A program made the translations under genes and the position numbers. From Adiantum capillus-veneris (lineage: Eukaryota; Streptophyta; Polypodiopsida; Polypodiales; Pteridaceae): DNA of 64,000 nt. Position 1 is the first letter of the stretch. Each line of letters opens with the position of its first letter. Positions 35,796 to 46,989 of the stretch are shown here, piece by piece. The notes beneath the pieces are model-generated. The model saw nothing but the letters and a program-made list of their open reading frames with translations, had not been told where the DNA came from and ran no database searches. Location: contig CM043959.1 in assembly GCA_014529385.2 (NCBI GenBank), positions 62,137,753 through 62,201,752 on the forward strand, given 5' to 3'.

Positions 35796-37200
35796 CAATG
35801 AGGGCACCTTGTGGCCTTCGGGCCATAGGATCTCTATGTAGAGCATAGAGAGCTTCTTACTACCATAGAGGGAACCTTATGCCCTTCAGGACACAGGGTG
35901 TCAATATAGAGATAACAGAGGTTCTTACTAGCATAGAGGGGACCCTATGGCCTTCAGCCCACAAGGTCTCCTCAATATAGAGAAAATAGTGTTTTTTACA
36001 AGCATAGAGAGCACCCTATGGACCTGGGTCCATAGGTTGCCAAAAAAACCCTCATGAAGGGTTTCTTTAAAACATACAAGGCACCTTGTGCCCTTAGGGT
36101 CATAAGATGTGTAGAGCATAGAGAGGTTCTTACTAGAATACAGGGGACTCTATGGCCTGAAGGCCACAGGGTCCCAATATGGAGCATAGATCAATTCTTA
36201 CTAGCATAGAGAGACCAAATAGTGCTTTATACATGGGACCTTAAGGTGTCAAAACAACAAGGGTTTTTTCAAAACAATGAGGTCACCTTGTGGCCTTGGG
36301 GCCATAGGATGTCAATTTAGAGCATAGAGCATAGACAGTTTCTTACTACCATAGAGGGAACCCTATGGCCTTCAAGCCGCAGGGTGTCAATATAGAGAAA
36401 ACAGAGGTTCTAGCATAGAGGGGACCCTATGGACCTCAGCCCACAAGGTCTCATCAATATAGAGCAATAGTGTTTTTTACTGGCATAGAGAGCACCCTAT
36501 GGCCCTGGGTCCATAGGTTTCCAAAAAAAACCTCATGAAGGGTTTCTTTAAAACATACAAGGCACCTTGTGCCCTTAGGGTCATAAGATGTGTAGAGCAT
36601 AGAGAGGTTCTTACTAGCATACATAGAACCCTATGGCCTGAATGCCATAGGGTCCCAATATAGAGCATAGATAGGTTCTTGCTAGCATAGAGAGACCAAA
36701 TAGTGTTTTATACCTGGGAGCATAATGTGCCAAGACAATGAGGGTTTTTACAAAACTATGAGGGCACCTTGTGGCCTTGGGGCCATAGGATGTCAATATA
36801 GAGCATAGAGCATAGAGAGCTTCTTACTATCATAGAGGGAACCCTATGGCCTTCAGGCCACAGGGTGTCAACGTAGAGAAAACAAAGGTTTTTACTAGCA
36901 TAGAGGGGACCCTATGGCCTTCAGCCCACAAGTTCTCCTCAATGGCATAGAGAGAATCCTATGGCCCTGGGTCCATAGGTTGCCAAAAAAAACTCATGAA
37001 GGGTTTATTCAAAACATATAGGATGTGTAGAACATAGAGAGTTACTTACTATCGTAGGGGGGACCCTATGGCCTTCAGGCCATAGGGTGCCAATATAGAG
37101 CATAGATCGGTTCTTACTAACATAGAGAGACCAAATAGTGCTTTATACATGTGGCCATAGGGTGCCAAAACAACATTGAGGGTTTTTTCGAAACAATGAG
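35796..37200. repeat. Higher-order repeat, three units of 438-481 bp
   Basis: The landmark c(a/t)atgaggg.accttgtggcc occurs at 35796, 36275, 36756 and 37194 (spacing 479, 481 and 438 bp). Each unit carries the same internal order of catagagaggttcttactag, agtgctttatac and ggtttctt(t/c)aaaacata blocks. A fourth, rearranged unit continues to about 37713 and beyond. Confidence 0.85.
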
Positions 37201-38265
37201 GGAACCTTGTGGCCTTGGGGCCATAGGATGTCAATATAGAGCATAGAGCATAGAGAGCTTCTTACTAGCATACAAGGAACCCTATGGCCTTCAGGCCACT
37301 GGGTGTCAACGTAAAGAAAACAGAGGTTCTCACTAGAATAGAGGGGAACCTATGGCCTTCAGCCCACAAAGTCTCCTCAATATGGAGCAAATAGTGTTTT
37401 TACTAGCATAGAGAGCACCCTATGGCCCTCGGTCCATAGGTTGCCAAAAAACCATCATGAAGGGTTTCTTCAAAACATAGAGGGCACTTGGGGTCATAGT
37501 ATGTGTAGAGCATAGAGAGGTTCTTACTAACATACAGGGGACCCTATGGCTTGAATTAGGGTGCCAATATAGAGAATAGATCAGTTCTTACTAGCACAGA
37601 GCAGACCCTATGGCCTTCAGGCCAAAGGGTGCCAATATAGAACAAAGATAAGTTCTTACTAGCATAGAGACACCAAATAGTGCTTTATACCTGGGGCCAT
37701 TGGGTACCAAAACAATGAGGGTTGTTCAATGGCATAGAGAGCACCCTATGGCCCTGGGTCCATAGGTTGCCAAAAAACCCTCCTGAAGGGTTTCTTCAAA
37801 ACATAGAGGGCAACTTGTGGCCTTGGGGTCATCGGATGTGTAGAGCATAGAGAGGTTCTTACTAGCATACACGGGACCCTATGGCCTTCACGCCATAGAG
37901 TGCCAATATAGAGCATAGATCGGTTCTTACTAGCAAAGATCGACCACCCTATGGCCTTCAGGCCAAAGGGTGCCAATATAGAGCATGGAGAGGCTCTTAC
38001 TAGAATATAGGGGACCATATGGCTTTCAAGTCACATGGTGCCAATATAGAGAAAATAGTGTTTTTACTAGCATATAGAACATCTTGACCTAGGGGGATTG
38101 GTTGTCAAAAATCCATCATAGAAGGGTTCTTATGGCCTTCAGCCCACAAGGTCTTCTCAATATAGAGCGAATAGTATTTTTCATTGGAGCTAATATAGAG
38201 CATGGTGGTTTATATCGGCATAGAGAGCTATGGCCCTAGAGCCATAGCAAAACAATGAGGTGTTC

Positions 38266-40677
38266 CCCTACATATTTTCAGTGCGACACTCAAGTTGAGT
38301 TTTTGATAAAGCTTAAACTCACACCAGCTGCTCTCTACCATGGAGTATAGACGCAACAATCATTTGTGACAGCATGGCTGTCCATAAGAGATTGGTAGTT
38401 CACTTGTGTGGGTCTCCTAATCTCTCTATAGCACTACGGAGTGTCTATGGACAGACTGTTTTGGGGTAAGATCCGACAGGTAAGTGCTACATCACAACTT
38501 CGGCATTGAGGATCACAGTTTGATCTCTCCTAGTTAGACTTTCATGGAAAGAATTATGCAATCTACCATGCGGTAGCAGACAACTTCAACTTTCAAGTTG
38601 ATTTCAGTCATTACGTACATGTTAACTCTCTTGGTTACTATTACCTGCTAGTTGAGCAGTTTCTACAAAGGGTCTTACCAAAGGGTTTGACTATGTAGAA
38701 TTTAACCAAACGGGTTGGATTGCGAGGGCAACACCCATGGTTCCCAGTGCACTGCTGTTTGTTTTTTCAGGTTGGAGACGTGCTCCTCCCCATTTGCATA
38801 CGAGTAAGTGAACATTACGTTCAAATCTACAGGTACGCATCTATTGATTTGGTGTTATTCCATTTTTTGTATACTTTGCTTGGTTTTTTTTTTCAAGACG
38901 TATCAGCATGCTTGAATGTTACAGAGCCATGCCAAGGGCATGTTGGCACAAAGTATTTTGGAACAAGTGTTCAATCTACCTTTCTGCCTTATGATGTTAC
39001 GAACCTACTTGTAGGGTTCGATTTGGCACATGTTGTCACATGGGATACAACATGGTCTAGGAACTCAAGGAGTTCGGTTTAGCCAGTGTGGAGCATGATA
39101 ATGAGGGTCCCTCTCACTCTTGTCGCAGAGTGTTATCAGTTACCTCCACACACAAGTACAACTCGCACTTGATGGATGTCACTTTTCCTGACATCCTTAC
39201 TTGAGACATATTCCACATGTGGAGAATATGAGTCTCTGGGACTAACAATGGAACCTAATTCTTAAAGATGTTGCGCGACGAAGTCCCTAGGTGCTGGTCG
39301 CATCCATTCATTAGACCATTTGAAGTACACAATATCCGATACAATTTCAGTGGCAAAAAATTATCGGGTACTAAGTACAGACTTGTTGTGATTACAAGTG
39401 CTGTGAAACCACCTTAACGGAGGGTTGTTTCTACATATAGAAAAGTCTGCTACGTTCATGAGAATGTCTCATGGTTGGTACCTAGGTGTGACCGGGTTGT
39501 CACATTCTATTATGGTCCAACTTTTGCTGCAAAGTATGCTACGTTCATGAGAGGGTCTCATGGTTGGTTCCTAGGTGTGACCGGGTTGTCACATTCTATT
39601 ATGGTCCAACTTTTGTTGCAATATTTTCACGTAAGTATAGTGCAAAGTCTCGTCATGGAATTGCGGTTCGGATATGTTTGTGTTAAATGCATGCACACTA
39701 GGTGTTATGGGCCCTAGTGTTTAACACAAATTTATTCGGAGCGGCATGCAAATTCATGGACTATATTGTATTTTTTTCACTGTCAGTGCAATTTCTCTTG
39801 CAGATTTAGTATGAGTTTACACCCTGCCATACAAGGTGATGGCTAAGTATGGGTGTTTGTGATTGGATGCTTGAAACTCCAATCTGCTTTCAACCTAGTT
39901 GGTTGTCTCCATTCCATATCGAGTATATGGCTGGCTACTCAATGTTTGAGTCATGGTTTATCGTCAGTCGTGGAAGACTGTCTGTAAGTGGTTGGGGAAA
40001 GTTCCTCACCCTTACTGCTGTTATTCATCCCGCGTAGGATGGGCAGCTTACAAGCATTCTATTTAGTGCTAAAGGATATGCAAAGTGCATACGTTAGTAA
40101 ACCATGCTAAAGGATATGATAAGTTCATACATTAGCAAGAAGGGAAACAACTGGATCGGTTGCCTTTCTGGTTTGGAGTTTGCTTCATATGATGAAAGAC
40201 ATGTTACGGCTAGTTTTTGTCTCTGCCTGTTATTCTCAAGTTATCAACCTTAATCATCAGTTTTGATGGGGTTGGCAACTGGCAAGAAACCATAGCAAGT
40301 TAAGGACTTGGTTACTGCTGATGAGTATGTCAGCATAGTACTTTCATGGAAAGACGAGCCGAGGTTATATTGCACATTCAAGTTCTAAAACCTGAGTATG
40401 CATTTAGACACCTCTTAGTTAGGATAACTCGTTTAACATACTCAAGTGAGTTTTAAATCGAGTCTTCACATTATGTTGGTTATGGGTCGGCTAACCAAGA
40501 CGGTTGTACAGGGACAACAATGTGGAAAATCCAAATGTTATTCTTGATTTCATTGAACCTCCCAATGAACCGGGTTTCGATTCAACAAACCATTGGATCC
40601 ATGAGGGATGCCACGGTGGAAAACTTTAGTGTTCTTATGAAGATATCACCACCTGTGTTTTCGAGGACGAAAACTCT
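38266..40677 (+). other. Internal 3' region of an LTR element without recognisable pol
   Basis: No RT, integrase or protease is seen. The longest frame (38720-39082, 120 codons) has no recognised domain. The stretch ends in ttcgaggacgaaaactcttc (40660-40679) directly before a polypurine tract, the usual wording at the 3' end of a plant gypsy internal region. So this is probably the decayed or non-autonomous body of the element whose LTR lies at 40695. Confidence 0.5.
39449..39626 (+). repeat. 89-bp tandem duplication
   Basis: Two copies start gctacgttcatgaga at 39449 and 39538 and differ at only a few bases. Confidence 0.93.
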
Positions 40678-40680
40678 TCC

Positions 40681-40694
40681 AAAGGGGGGAGTAA
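40681..40694 (+). promoter_or_regulatory. Polypurine tract
   Basis: aaaggggggagtaa sits directly before the TG of the LTR at 40695. It would prime plus-strand synthesis for the element on its left. Confidence 0.78.
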
Positions 40695-40860
40695 TGTTAG
40701 GACACGGGTCCTACGGGCAGGGCCCTACCCTAAAGGGGGGTCACGGACCCCGACCACGGGCCAGCTAGCAGTGTGGACAAGGGATCCTAGGGCTAAGAGC
40801 CTATAAGTATGGGCGGTTGGGTGGAGGATCTAGGTCTCTAGCTCCTAGGGTTCTTACACA
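40695..40860 (+). repeat. 166-bp LTR shared between two internal regions
   Basis: It starts TGTTAGGACACGGG after a polypurine tract and ends TTCTTACACA two bases before a primer-binding-site motif. A TATA-like cctataagtat lies at about 40800. It has a 3'-type neighbour on the left and a 5'-type neighbour on the right, so it serves both sides. No second copy is in the window. Confidence 0.72.
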
Positions 40861-40862
40861 TT

Positions 40863-40883
40863 TGGTGCCCCCATTGAGGAGGG
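40863..40883 (+). promoter_or_regulatory. Candidate primer-binding site (copy A)
   Basis: TGGTGCCCCCATTGAGGAGG follows the LTR end after TT. The same spacing (CA, TT, TGG) is found at 51099-51105 in copy B. Confidence 0.65.
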
Positions 40884-41515
40884 CTTTGCAAATACCTTCA
40901 GTTTACAAAGCCTAAAGCATTTGTTAAAAGCAAGTGGGCCTATGCTATCTCTAGGACTAGGGAGTTCAAGTGAAGTACAACCATACACCTGCCGCTACCA
41001 CATGCAAAATGGAAGGCCGGTCGAGGTAGAATCTTCTCGCTCAGTCTATTTTGAGCCTCGTACGGAGGATTATGTGGAGTTCAACAAGTGGTAGGGGCCT
41101 GTGGTGAAGATGTCACCTTGTCAACACTTAAGGTGTGCAACTCTAGTGTTCAAAGCCTTTCCCTACACCCAACATAGATAATAACAATAGGCAAGAAGTC
41201 TTTCCTTTTCATTTCTTGCAACACATGCATATAAACATGTACATTGATAGGAAGATATCTATCAGCAATAGATTGTTTTCCTGTTTGGAGCAAAGATGCT
41301 TGAATAAATCCTTAGATCCCCACGTCCCATCATCCTGCCCATTCTTGATTGCTACCACTCTTTTGATGTAAGCATCTTTATTCTATTCTAACCTTGTGCT
41401 CTTCTTAGCTCTAGCTCTAGATTTCCACCCCTATATAAACCTTTATGAATCACTAAATCATTCCAAAAAATAAAAATAAAATTTGTGAGTGTCTGCTCAT
41501 TAATTTACTACTACC
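40884..41515 (+). other. Leader of gypsy copy A
   Basis: No gene. The stretch from about 41190 to 41440 is similar to 52180-52380 in the leader of copy B (caacacatgca, gataggaagat, gattgt, tgcc blocks), supporting common descent of the two elements. Confidence 0.6.
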
Positions 41516-42146
41516 ATGGCAAGTGTCTCTTTTCCCACATTCACTGGCAAGAAGGGAGAAGACATCACCACCGATTTTTTGGATAACTTTGACATTGCTT
41601 GTGTGATTTCCAACAAGGATAACGACGCCTCACGGCTAAAAATCTTTCCTCTAATGATGAAAGTAGAGGCCAAGTCTTAGTACAATGCTTTGTCCCAAGC
41701 TACCAAGGATGCATGGGACTTACTATACGTACTGCATTTGTAAAGAGATTTGGTGAGGCACAATCTCAAAAAAGTTATGGCAAATGCTGACAGAGTAAAA
41801 TGAGGGAGGTGTGCTAGAGTATGCCGCTAATGAATCCAAGTTTGTGGATTTGTGGTAGTGATGGGTTGCCTCACTGGAGGAAGGTGAAGGAACACTTAAT
41901 TTCCTAAAGAAGAACCGTTCGTTGCTGGTCTATGGTCGCTGCTTAAGGAGAAGGTGAAGGGGAAATTCCTTGAAACGTATGAGTTGGTAGTGGAAATAGC
42001 CCGCCTTAAAGATAATAAGTTGCACATGCAAGCAAGAGTCAACGAGTAAGAGGAATCAACCTCAATTCAACTAGCCCCAGTAACTGCAACAGCTGCTCAG
42101 AGGAACCAAACAGAAGAGACTTTAGAAGAGCAACAAGACGTATTAA
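41516..42146 (+). pseudogene. Gypsy gag, first part (copy A)
   Basis: The frame starts MASVSFPTFTGKKGED and continues FLDNFDIACVISNKDND, then LKIFPLMMKVEAKS. This is closely similar to copy B gag (52487), and both match the opening of plant retrotransposon gag proteins. An in-frame TAG at 41678-41680 replaces the Trp seen in copy B, and a one-base frameshift follows near 41730. The later part still reads like copy B (FLETYELVVEIARLKDNK at about 41970). The protein would coat the RNA. The frame is then interrupted at 42146 by a TTAA-flanked insertion and resumes at 42754. Confidence 0.82.
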
Positions 42147-42749
42147 CACGTCCTATAAAAAACCAGCCACTTTTGTGGCTTTTTGAGACTTTTGTAAACA
42201 ATTTCTCAACACTATGTTAGTTATGCAAATAGAAAATGGTTTCAAGGAATTATGACCAACACTCAATACGAGTTGATAAAAAATAGTACAGAGCTACATG
42301 AAGGTCTAAAGGTGTCTTTCCATTGCCATCTTCTACAACTAAATTGTGCGGATATATAAAAATTTGCTATTTTCTTTTGAAAGTAAATCAAATCATTGCT
42401 AAGCACGACCAAAATTCTTTGAAAAGTCCCTCAATAGGTATGTGATAGATGTACCAAGCTTTTTTAACCCATATACAAAGAGTGCCGACATATTTTAGTT
42501 CTCCAAGTTAAGTGTTGAAGTGTAGTTTTACGTAAAATTTACTAATTTTAAAAAAGTAAATTCTTATTATTTTTGAGCTTTTCGTGTAAATTTTGTATTA
42601 AGAAACCTTTTTCATATCTTGTACCCATAACTAATAAGTTTCATGAAATTTTGATGTCATATACAAAAATTATGTTTCATTTACTAAAATCTTGATTTAA
42701 GCCATTTTTGTGGCTTCAGCCACTTTTGTGGCTCATTACAAGTCTAGTG
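42147..42749. mobile_element. 603-bp TTAA-flanked non-autonomous DNA element
   Basis: TTAA occurs directly at both edges (42143-42146 and 42750-42753). The ends are imperfect inverted repeats: CACGTCC... on the left and, inverted, CACTAGAC... on the right. Both ends carry the hairpin AGCCACTTTTGTGGCT (42165-42180 and about 42717-42732). Removing the element with one TTAA joins the flanking gag frame exactly as in copy B, which is empty at this site. There is no coding capacity. TTAA duplication is typical of piggyBac, but the termini are not standard for it. Confidence 0.8.
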
Positions 42750-42753
42750 TTAA

Positions 42754-43914
42754 GCCGCATCTCTACTCAGATGGAGAATCTATCTGTGCATTTGGTTCAA
42801 CAAGAGAATGCACACAACCACAATCAAGATTAGGGGAGAGGACAACAAAGGCAAAACCAAGAATACCACCACTACAATTGTGGAGAAGATGTCCATGGGA
42901 TGTATTACTGCCCACACCCAAGGAGGCAAAATTTCAACAAAGAAGCAAGACAAAACCATATTTCACCACTGAGAGCAAGACCACCATCATCAAGGCCACC
43001 ACAACAAGCACCAGCCGTGAAAATATTACAGAAACCTGTGCAACCACCACCACCACAACCTCTCATTCCACCCTGACCCCCACCACCAATTGGCAACTAG
43101 GTAGTGAGTTTCATCAGTCTTGAAGATAAAGAAAAGGTGAAAGTGGAGAAACACATCAAGGGATTAGAGGAGGGCAAGACCAATCCTAACGAGGTAGACA
43201 CCATGGGAGTTAATCCCTCTAAGCCTGAGGAAGCTTCAAAAAAGGAAGAAAAGATGAAGTCCAAGGGGGATTCAACCAAGAGAAAGCCTAAGCCACAACG
43301 AAAAATTTGCATTTCAAATTTCACAATCGGTGAACCTACTTGTGATCTTTTGAGTGGTTTCTATGCAGGGCTTGAACATCCCTGAGGGGGAGGGCTACCC
43401 AATTATCTCAGAGAGACCATGGATCATGGCCATGAGAACCAAGAAATATTTAGACACAGGAATTGTCAAGATGCAATGTAGAAAGGGCAAGGAGATCCGA
43501 TACAACACGAAGACTAGTAAGCAAGAATGGATGGACCTAGAGACTAATTCATATGAGCTCTTTAATAGTTCTACTACAACATCAGAGGAGGAGGAATCTA
43601 CCACAACGAATGATGACGACTCTCTTGAAAACATGGGTCTCATTCTCACTGATCACAACAAGGTGGATCCACCAGATGTGCATTTGCAAGAAGGAAGCAT
43701 GAATTCTTTGGCACTACACCAACTAGAGGAAGCTATTGGAGAGAAAATTGGGATGGTTTTTACCAAGGAATGGAACTATGAATTTCACCCTAACGATATT
43801 CTTCAGCAAGTGGATGCAGAAGCAACCTATTGGATATCTAGGTTTGGCAACCTACATGTAGAGATTGTGTTTGATCATAATGTGTTAATTACATTTAAGA
43901 AAGTCTTTGAATAA
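42754..43914 (+). pseudogene. Gypsy gag C-terminus and protease remnant (copy A)
   Basis: Just after the TTAA insertion the gag frame resumes with SRISTQMENLSVHLVQQEN, as in copy B. A degraded zinc knuckle follows (HYNCGEDVHGMYYC, first Cys lost), then a Pro-rich stretch and a Lys/Glu-rich linker (43104-43350). The frame 43354-43914 has GYPIISERPWIMAMRTKKYL, the second conserved motif of the gypsy protease (normally I-L-G-R-P-W). The first protease motif with the catalytic Asp, present in copy B near 63800, is missing here, so an internal deletion at about 43360 is likely. An acidic stretch and an FKKVFE end complete it before a stop. Confidence 0.75.
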
Positions 43915-44338
43915 TCCTTAGCACAAGGGATGGTCATAAGAGTCCCAGAGAATGAATCCCAACGTGAGAAAGATAGCAATATGGTCTTGTATACATATAG
44001 TTGAGATGAAAATGTTTTCAACAAGTGGATTACAGCTTATCTTTTGTATATGATATGCACTTTGGTACAACATGTATCAAGATTTTCTTTGAGCTACAAG
44101 GTTGGTGGCTTATTACCAATGTCAAGAAAGGCAATGGACATTTTTTACAGCATCCAAGAGGGTAGTGATCCTTTCGATCGCTTCGATAAGGCTCTCTGGC
44201 TAGAGCATCAATGATCAACAACTCAAACTACCTTTGAGTAAATGGGAAGCCTATGGCTTCCAAGATTTTATGAAAATATCCTATAGGATCCCATGTAAAG
44301 AATAGGATAGTCACCTGCAATGTCTTAACAATAGAACT
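43915..44338. other. Degraded coding-like tail of copy A
   Basis: In plus-strand frames pieces such as AQGMVIRVPENESQREK and FFELQGWWLITNVKKGN look coding and could continue the polyprotein, but stops and shifts prevent assignment. The boundary to the minus-strand remnant at 44339 is not visible. Confidence 0.4.
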
Positions 44339-45046
44339 TTATACCTCCTGCGAGAAAGGGTAACATTTGTAACCACCATAAGTAAAAGGATAAATGACTA
44401 TCTTGGCTCCTTCCAAACGAAAACTTACTATCATGATCCCCAAGATCATACCAAGAGTCCTCCATCTAAGGCTTTCTTGTTGATGTGGCAAGTTCCAATT
44501 GTCTTCAAAACCTAGCTTTCTACTACACTGTGAAGATAGAAAAAGAGTCACTATCAATGTCTCTATAGTAGCACGTGCCCAACGGCTTCTGGAATAGTGG
44601 CTCCTAGGAATACTTTGAGATTCTTTCCCACCATTAGCAAATTTCACTTTCCTTACATTCCAAGAAGACTGATAGCATCCCACCATATCTTCATCCCCTT
44701 CTTTAGCACACATATGTACTCCTTGTGTCTTCACAGTATTGCCTTTAGCTTGTGGGCAAATAGACTCTACAAGTGTTTGCTTCTTTCTCTTCACAATGTA
44801 GATAATTTCTTCATAAAATTCATGCTTGGCTATGCCAAGCATTTCACCCAAAGTAAACTCAACCTTGCTATACAAAATCCTCTCCTCTAGAACTTTCTTA
44901 AAGTCTGTAGGAAGCTCAATGCTAGATTGTAGTCTGTAAGCTGGTTCTTTTGGCTTACCTTTTGTTGGCTCCTTTTTCTTTCCTATTGTAGATTCCTCCA
45001 TGGTCACTTCTGGTGAATGTGCCTCCTGTGTTGGTGGTGCTCGCAA
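44339..45046 (-). pseudogene. Gypsy gag-pro-like fragment
   Basis: The frame encodes 235 residues. Near the start is a Lys/Glu/Pro-rich stretch followed by EPAYRLQSSIELPTDFKKVL, EERILYSKVEFTLGEMLGIA and KHEFYEEIIYIVKRKKQ. I recognise this pattern (A-Y-x-L-x-S-x-I-[ED]-x-x-T-D, then V-E-F-T-L-x-E-x-L-G-I-A-K) as the segment just before the protease in gypsy elements of ferns and mosses, from memory rather than a search. The last third shows short similarities to protease linkers but no active site. It lies on the opposite strand to copy A, so it is from another element. Confidence 0.6.
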
Positions 45047-46989
45047 AGGTCAATACTCAGGGAAGCGACTCGAATGGGGCCCAGAGACTCTTTGAAGGTG
45101 TCAACCTGAAGAAGTAAACCTATGGAACTAAGCTATCTTTAGCACTAGAAAATCTATCACTCTCTATTCAAGAAATTTGCCTAGGTCCTGTCTCACCGCT
45201 CTAGGTCATCACATCATTTTAGGTCTAGGTCCAGGGAAACTATCCTACAAAGTCTATTTGCAATACAAAAAGGTACCAAAATCACGATCCATCATGATCA
45301 AGGTCCTAAAAATTGCTACTACAGAACGATCTAGAAAGGTCATCCTATGGTTTAGGAATACTCTCCTAGGTCGAAACATTGTAAAGCAATCATTTTTACA
45401 ATCAAAACTACAGATGTAGCTCACAGATAGGCAGTCGCAAACCACAACAATAATGAGAATGATTACACTTAACTTAAAGAACAATAGAGAAGGTGATTGC
45501 CCAAGCTTCAGAAAAATGGATTACAATATGCTTCAGATTAGCTACTCTCATTCGTATGCTTAGAGACCTTCAAAAACTTAGATAAGATATAAAGGTTGTG
45601 TTCAAACTTGAAAATTTGAACTTTATTCCTAGGGATTCTCATTTGGCTAGTGGTCGACTAACAAGGCTTTTAGCTTAGTATAAAAAGACTACAATTCAAA
45701 GTATACAATAGTGTGGCAGCTCAGTAAGCATGACTGCTCTTTTGTGCATGGATTTTTTTAAAAAAAGTGTGATTACAAAAAATCATGACCCTGTAATGGT
45801 GTGGCCAACTAGGAGGGTGCTTGTTGGGTAAATCTGCTAACATTTCTCCCTTCCTAATCATCGCCGCACAACCTCGTGCAAGCAAGGTTGTGCAAGCATT
45901 GGTAGTGGTTTTTGTAGTCAAATTGTCTTTATTCAAGTGTCTTTGTAATCCTTCTAAATTTCTCCGCTTGAGCCACCATGTCTGCTTGAATGGATAGGTT
46001 TTTGAAGAGATTTTCAGGGACCGTGCTATGATAGGCAATGTGGCGTGCTTGTAGGTCCTTTGTGAGCGGGTTGGAAACTGTTGAGTCCATTTTGAAGAAC
46101 CTGGTCATGAATGCCTCCTTAAATGTTTGTATGTATTGTGAGGACAAAAACATGATCGGTGCATATATCCCCATAATGATATTGTGGTTAGGGATTTTTG
46201 TCTCCAGGCTCCATGCAATTCCTTGAGAGCCTTCAAGAAAGACTTGCCACGGATATTTTTATGCTTCTATGTCTTCAAAAGCCTACATACCTGTAATGAT
46301 CATTTTGGCTATTTTGGTGAGCATTTGGCATGTTAAATCTGAAATACCCACATTTGAGTGATGACTCTCTGCATGGTATGCACCATGTAGGATTTTGTAG
46401 GCTTGTAGTTATTCATTGGCTTTGAGAGCACCGATAGTTGAGCATCAAGGGGCGACAACTTCTCCAAATGTCGTAGATCTCCTAAGATCATCGACTAGGG
46501 AGTAAAAGGTTGGGTTGATCCAAAGATGTTGTGAAGAATTACGATAGGTGGTCTTGTCCTGTCGTCTCTTCTCAAACCACTTTCTTCTCCACTGTGGTTG
46601 ACTCTTCATTGGGAGCAACACCTGACTACTGTGATTGGCACATCTTTGCAGTTGCCTCTCTGATTAGGTTCAAGAATTGGCATGAGATTTTCTTCAAGAG
46701 CAAGGCCTTTTGCTTCATTAGTGGTAGTAAAATCATTTCGTGGCCGAACTTCCTGAGCACTTCATGCAGCTTGATCATGAGCAGGGCTAGATATTCTACT
46801 ACTTTGAGCTTGTAAAGTATAAACTCCTTATGAGGGTTGTCTAGAATATTTGAAATCCACTTTTTGAGTTCTTGATGGGAATCTGTTTGTTCCATATATT
46901 CTTCATAGTCTTCTAGCCCACCCCCTGTAGATGTACTGATGATTGCCGGGTTCCAAAAGCCGCGACTATAGGAACTAAACCAAACAACG
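45047..46989 (-). other. Decayed upstream part of the minus-strand element
   Basis: Minus-strand frames at 45721-46038, 45929-46174 and 46626-46895 have no recognised domain. The piece TFKEAFMTRFFKMDSTVSNP followed by KFRRITKTLE has gag-like composition, and a Cys/Lys-rich piece follows. They may be the gag of the element whose later part is at 44339. 45047-45720 holds nothing I can name. Confidence 0.35.

Larger units (their letters stand above)
31140..38265. mobile_element. Giant foldback-like structure: inverted palindrome-rich arrays around a core
   Basis: The left array (31140-32975) and right array (34396-38265) consist of related short repeats in opposite orientation. The outer ends match: the block around 31296-31370 (ctcattgttttgctatggc, then gccatagctctctatgccg) is the reverse complement of 38190-38262. 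Inner units match too: gagcttatacattgccaccc (left) corresponds, inverted, to gggtggcaatgtacaatctc (right). The arrangement recalls Foldback elements, whose long inverted ends are made of short tandem repeats. Target-site duplications were not identified, so the exact edges are open. Confidence 0.6.
34396..38265. repeat. Right array of palindrome-rich repeats
   Basis: The inner part (34396-35790) has units of about 77-180 bp with ccctatgttccttttggaga, tcctatggc...gccatagga hairpins and gggccatagggtggcaatgt blocks. The outer part (35796-38265) has a higher-order unit of about 440-480 bp. It is the inverted counterpart of the left array and about twice as long. Confidence 0.88.

Noticed and set aside
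34824-38018. Open frames on both strands of the arrays encoding repeated peptides such as CGPRAIG or GHRV
   Set aside because: They are translations of the CCTATGGCC/GGCCATAGG repeats, occur in many frames and strands, and lack consistent starts. They are not genes.
31140-38265. CRISPR-like array
   Set aside because: The repeats are palindromic and regularly spaced in places, but the spacers are themselves repeated, the units vary in length, and the genome is eukaryotic.
38720-39082. 120-codon frame as a host gene
   Set aside because: No domain, no related copy and no promoter or splice context. It lies in the decayed body of an LTR element.
44030-44221. Minus-strand frame resembling an integrase start
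   Set aside because: The resemblance is slight, and plus-strand readings of the same stretch look at least as coding-like.
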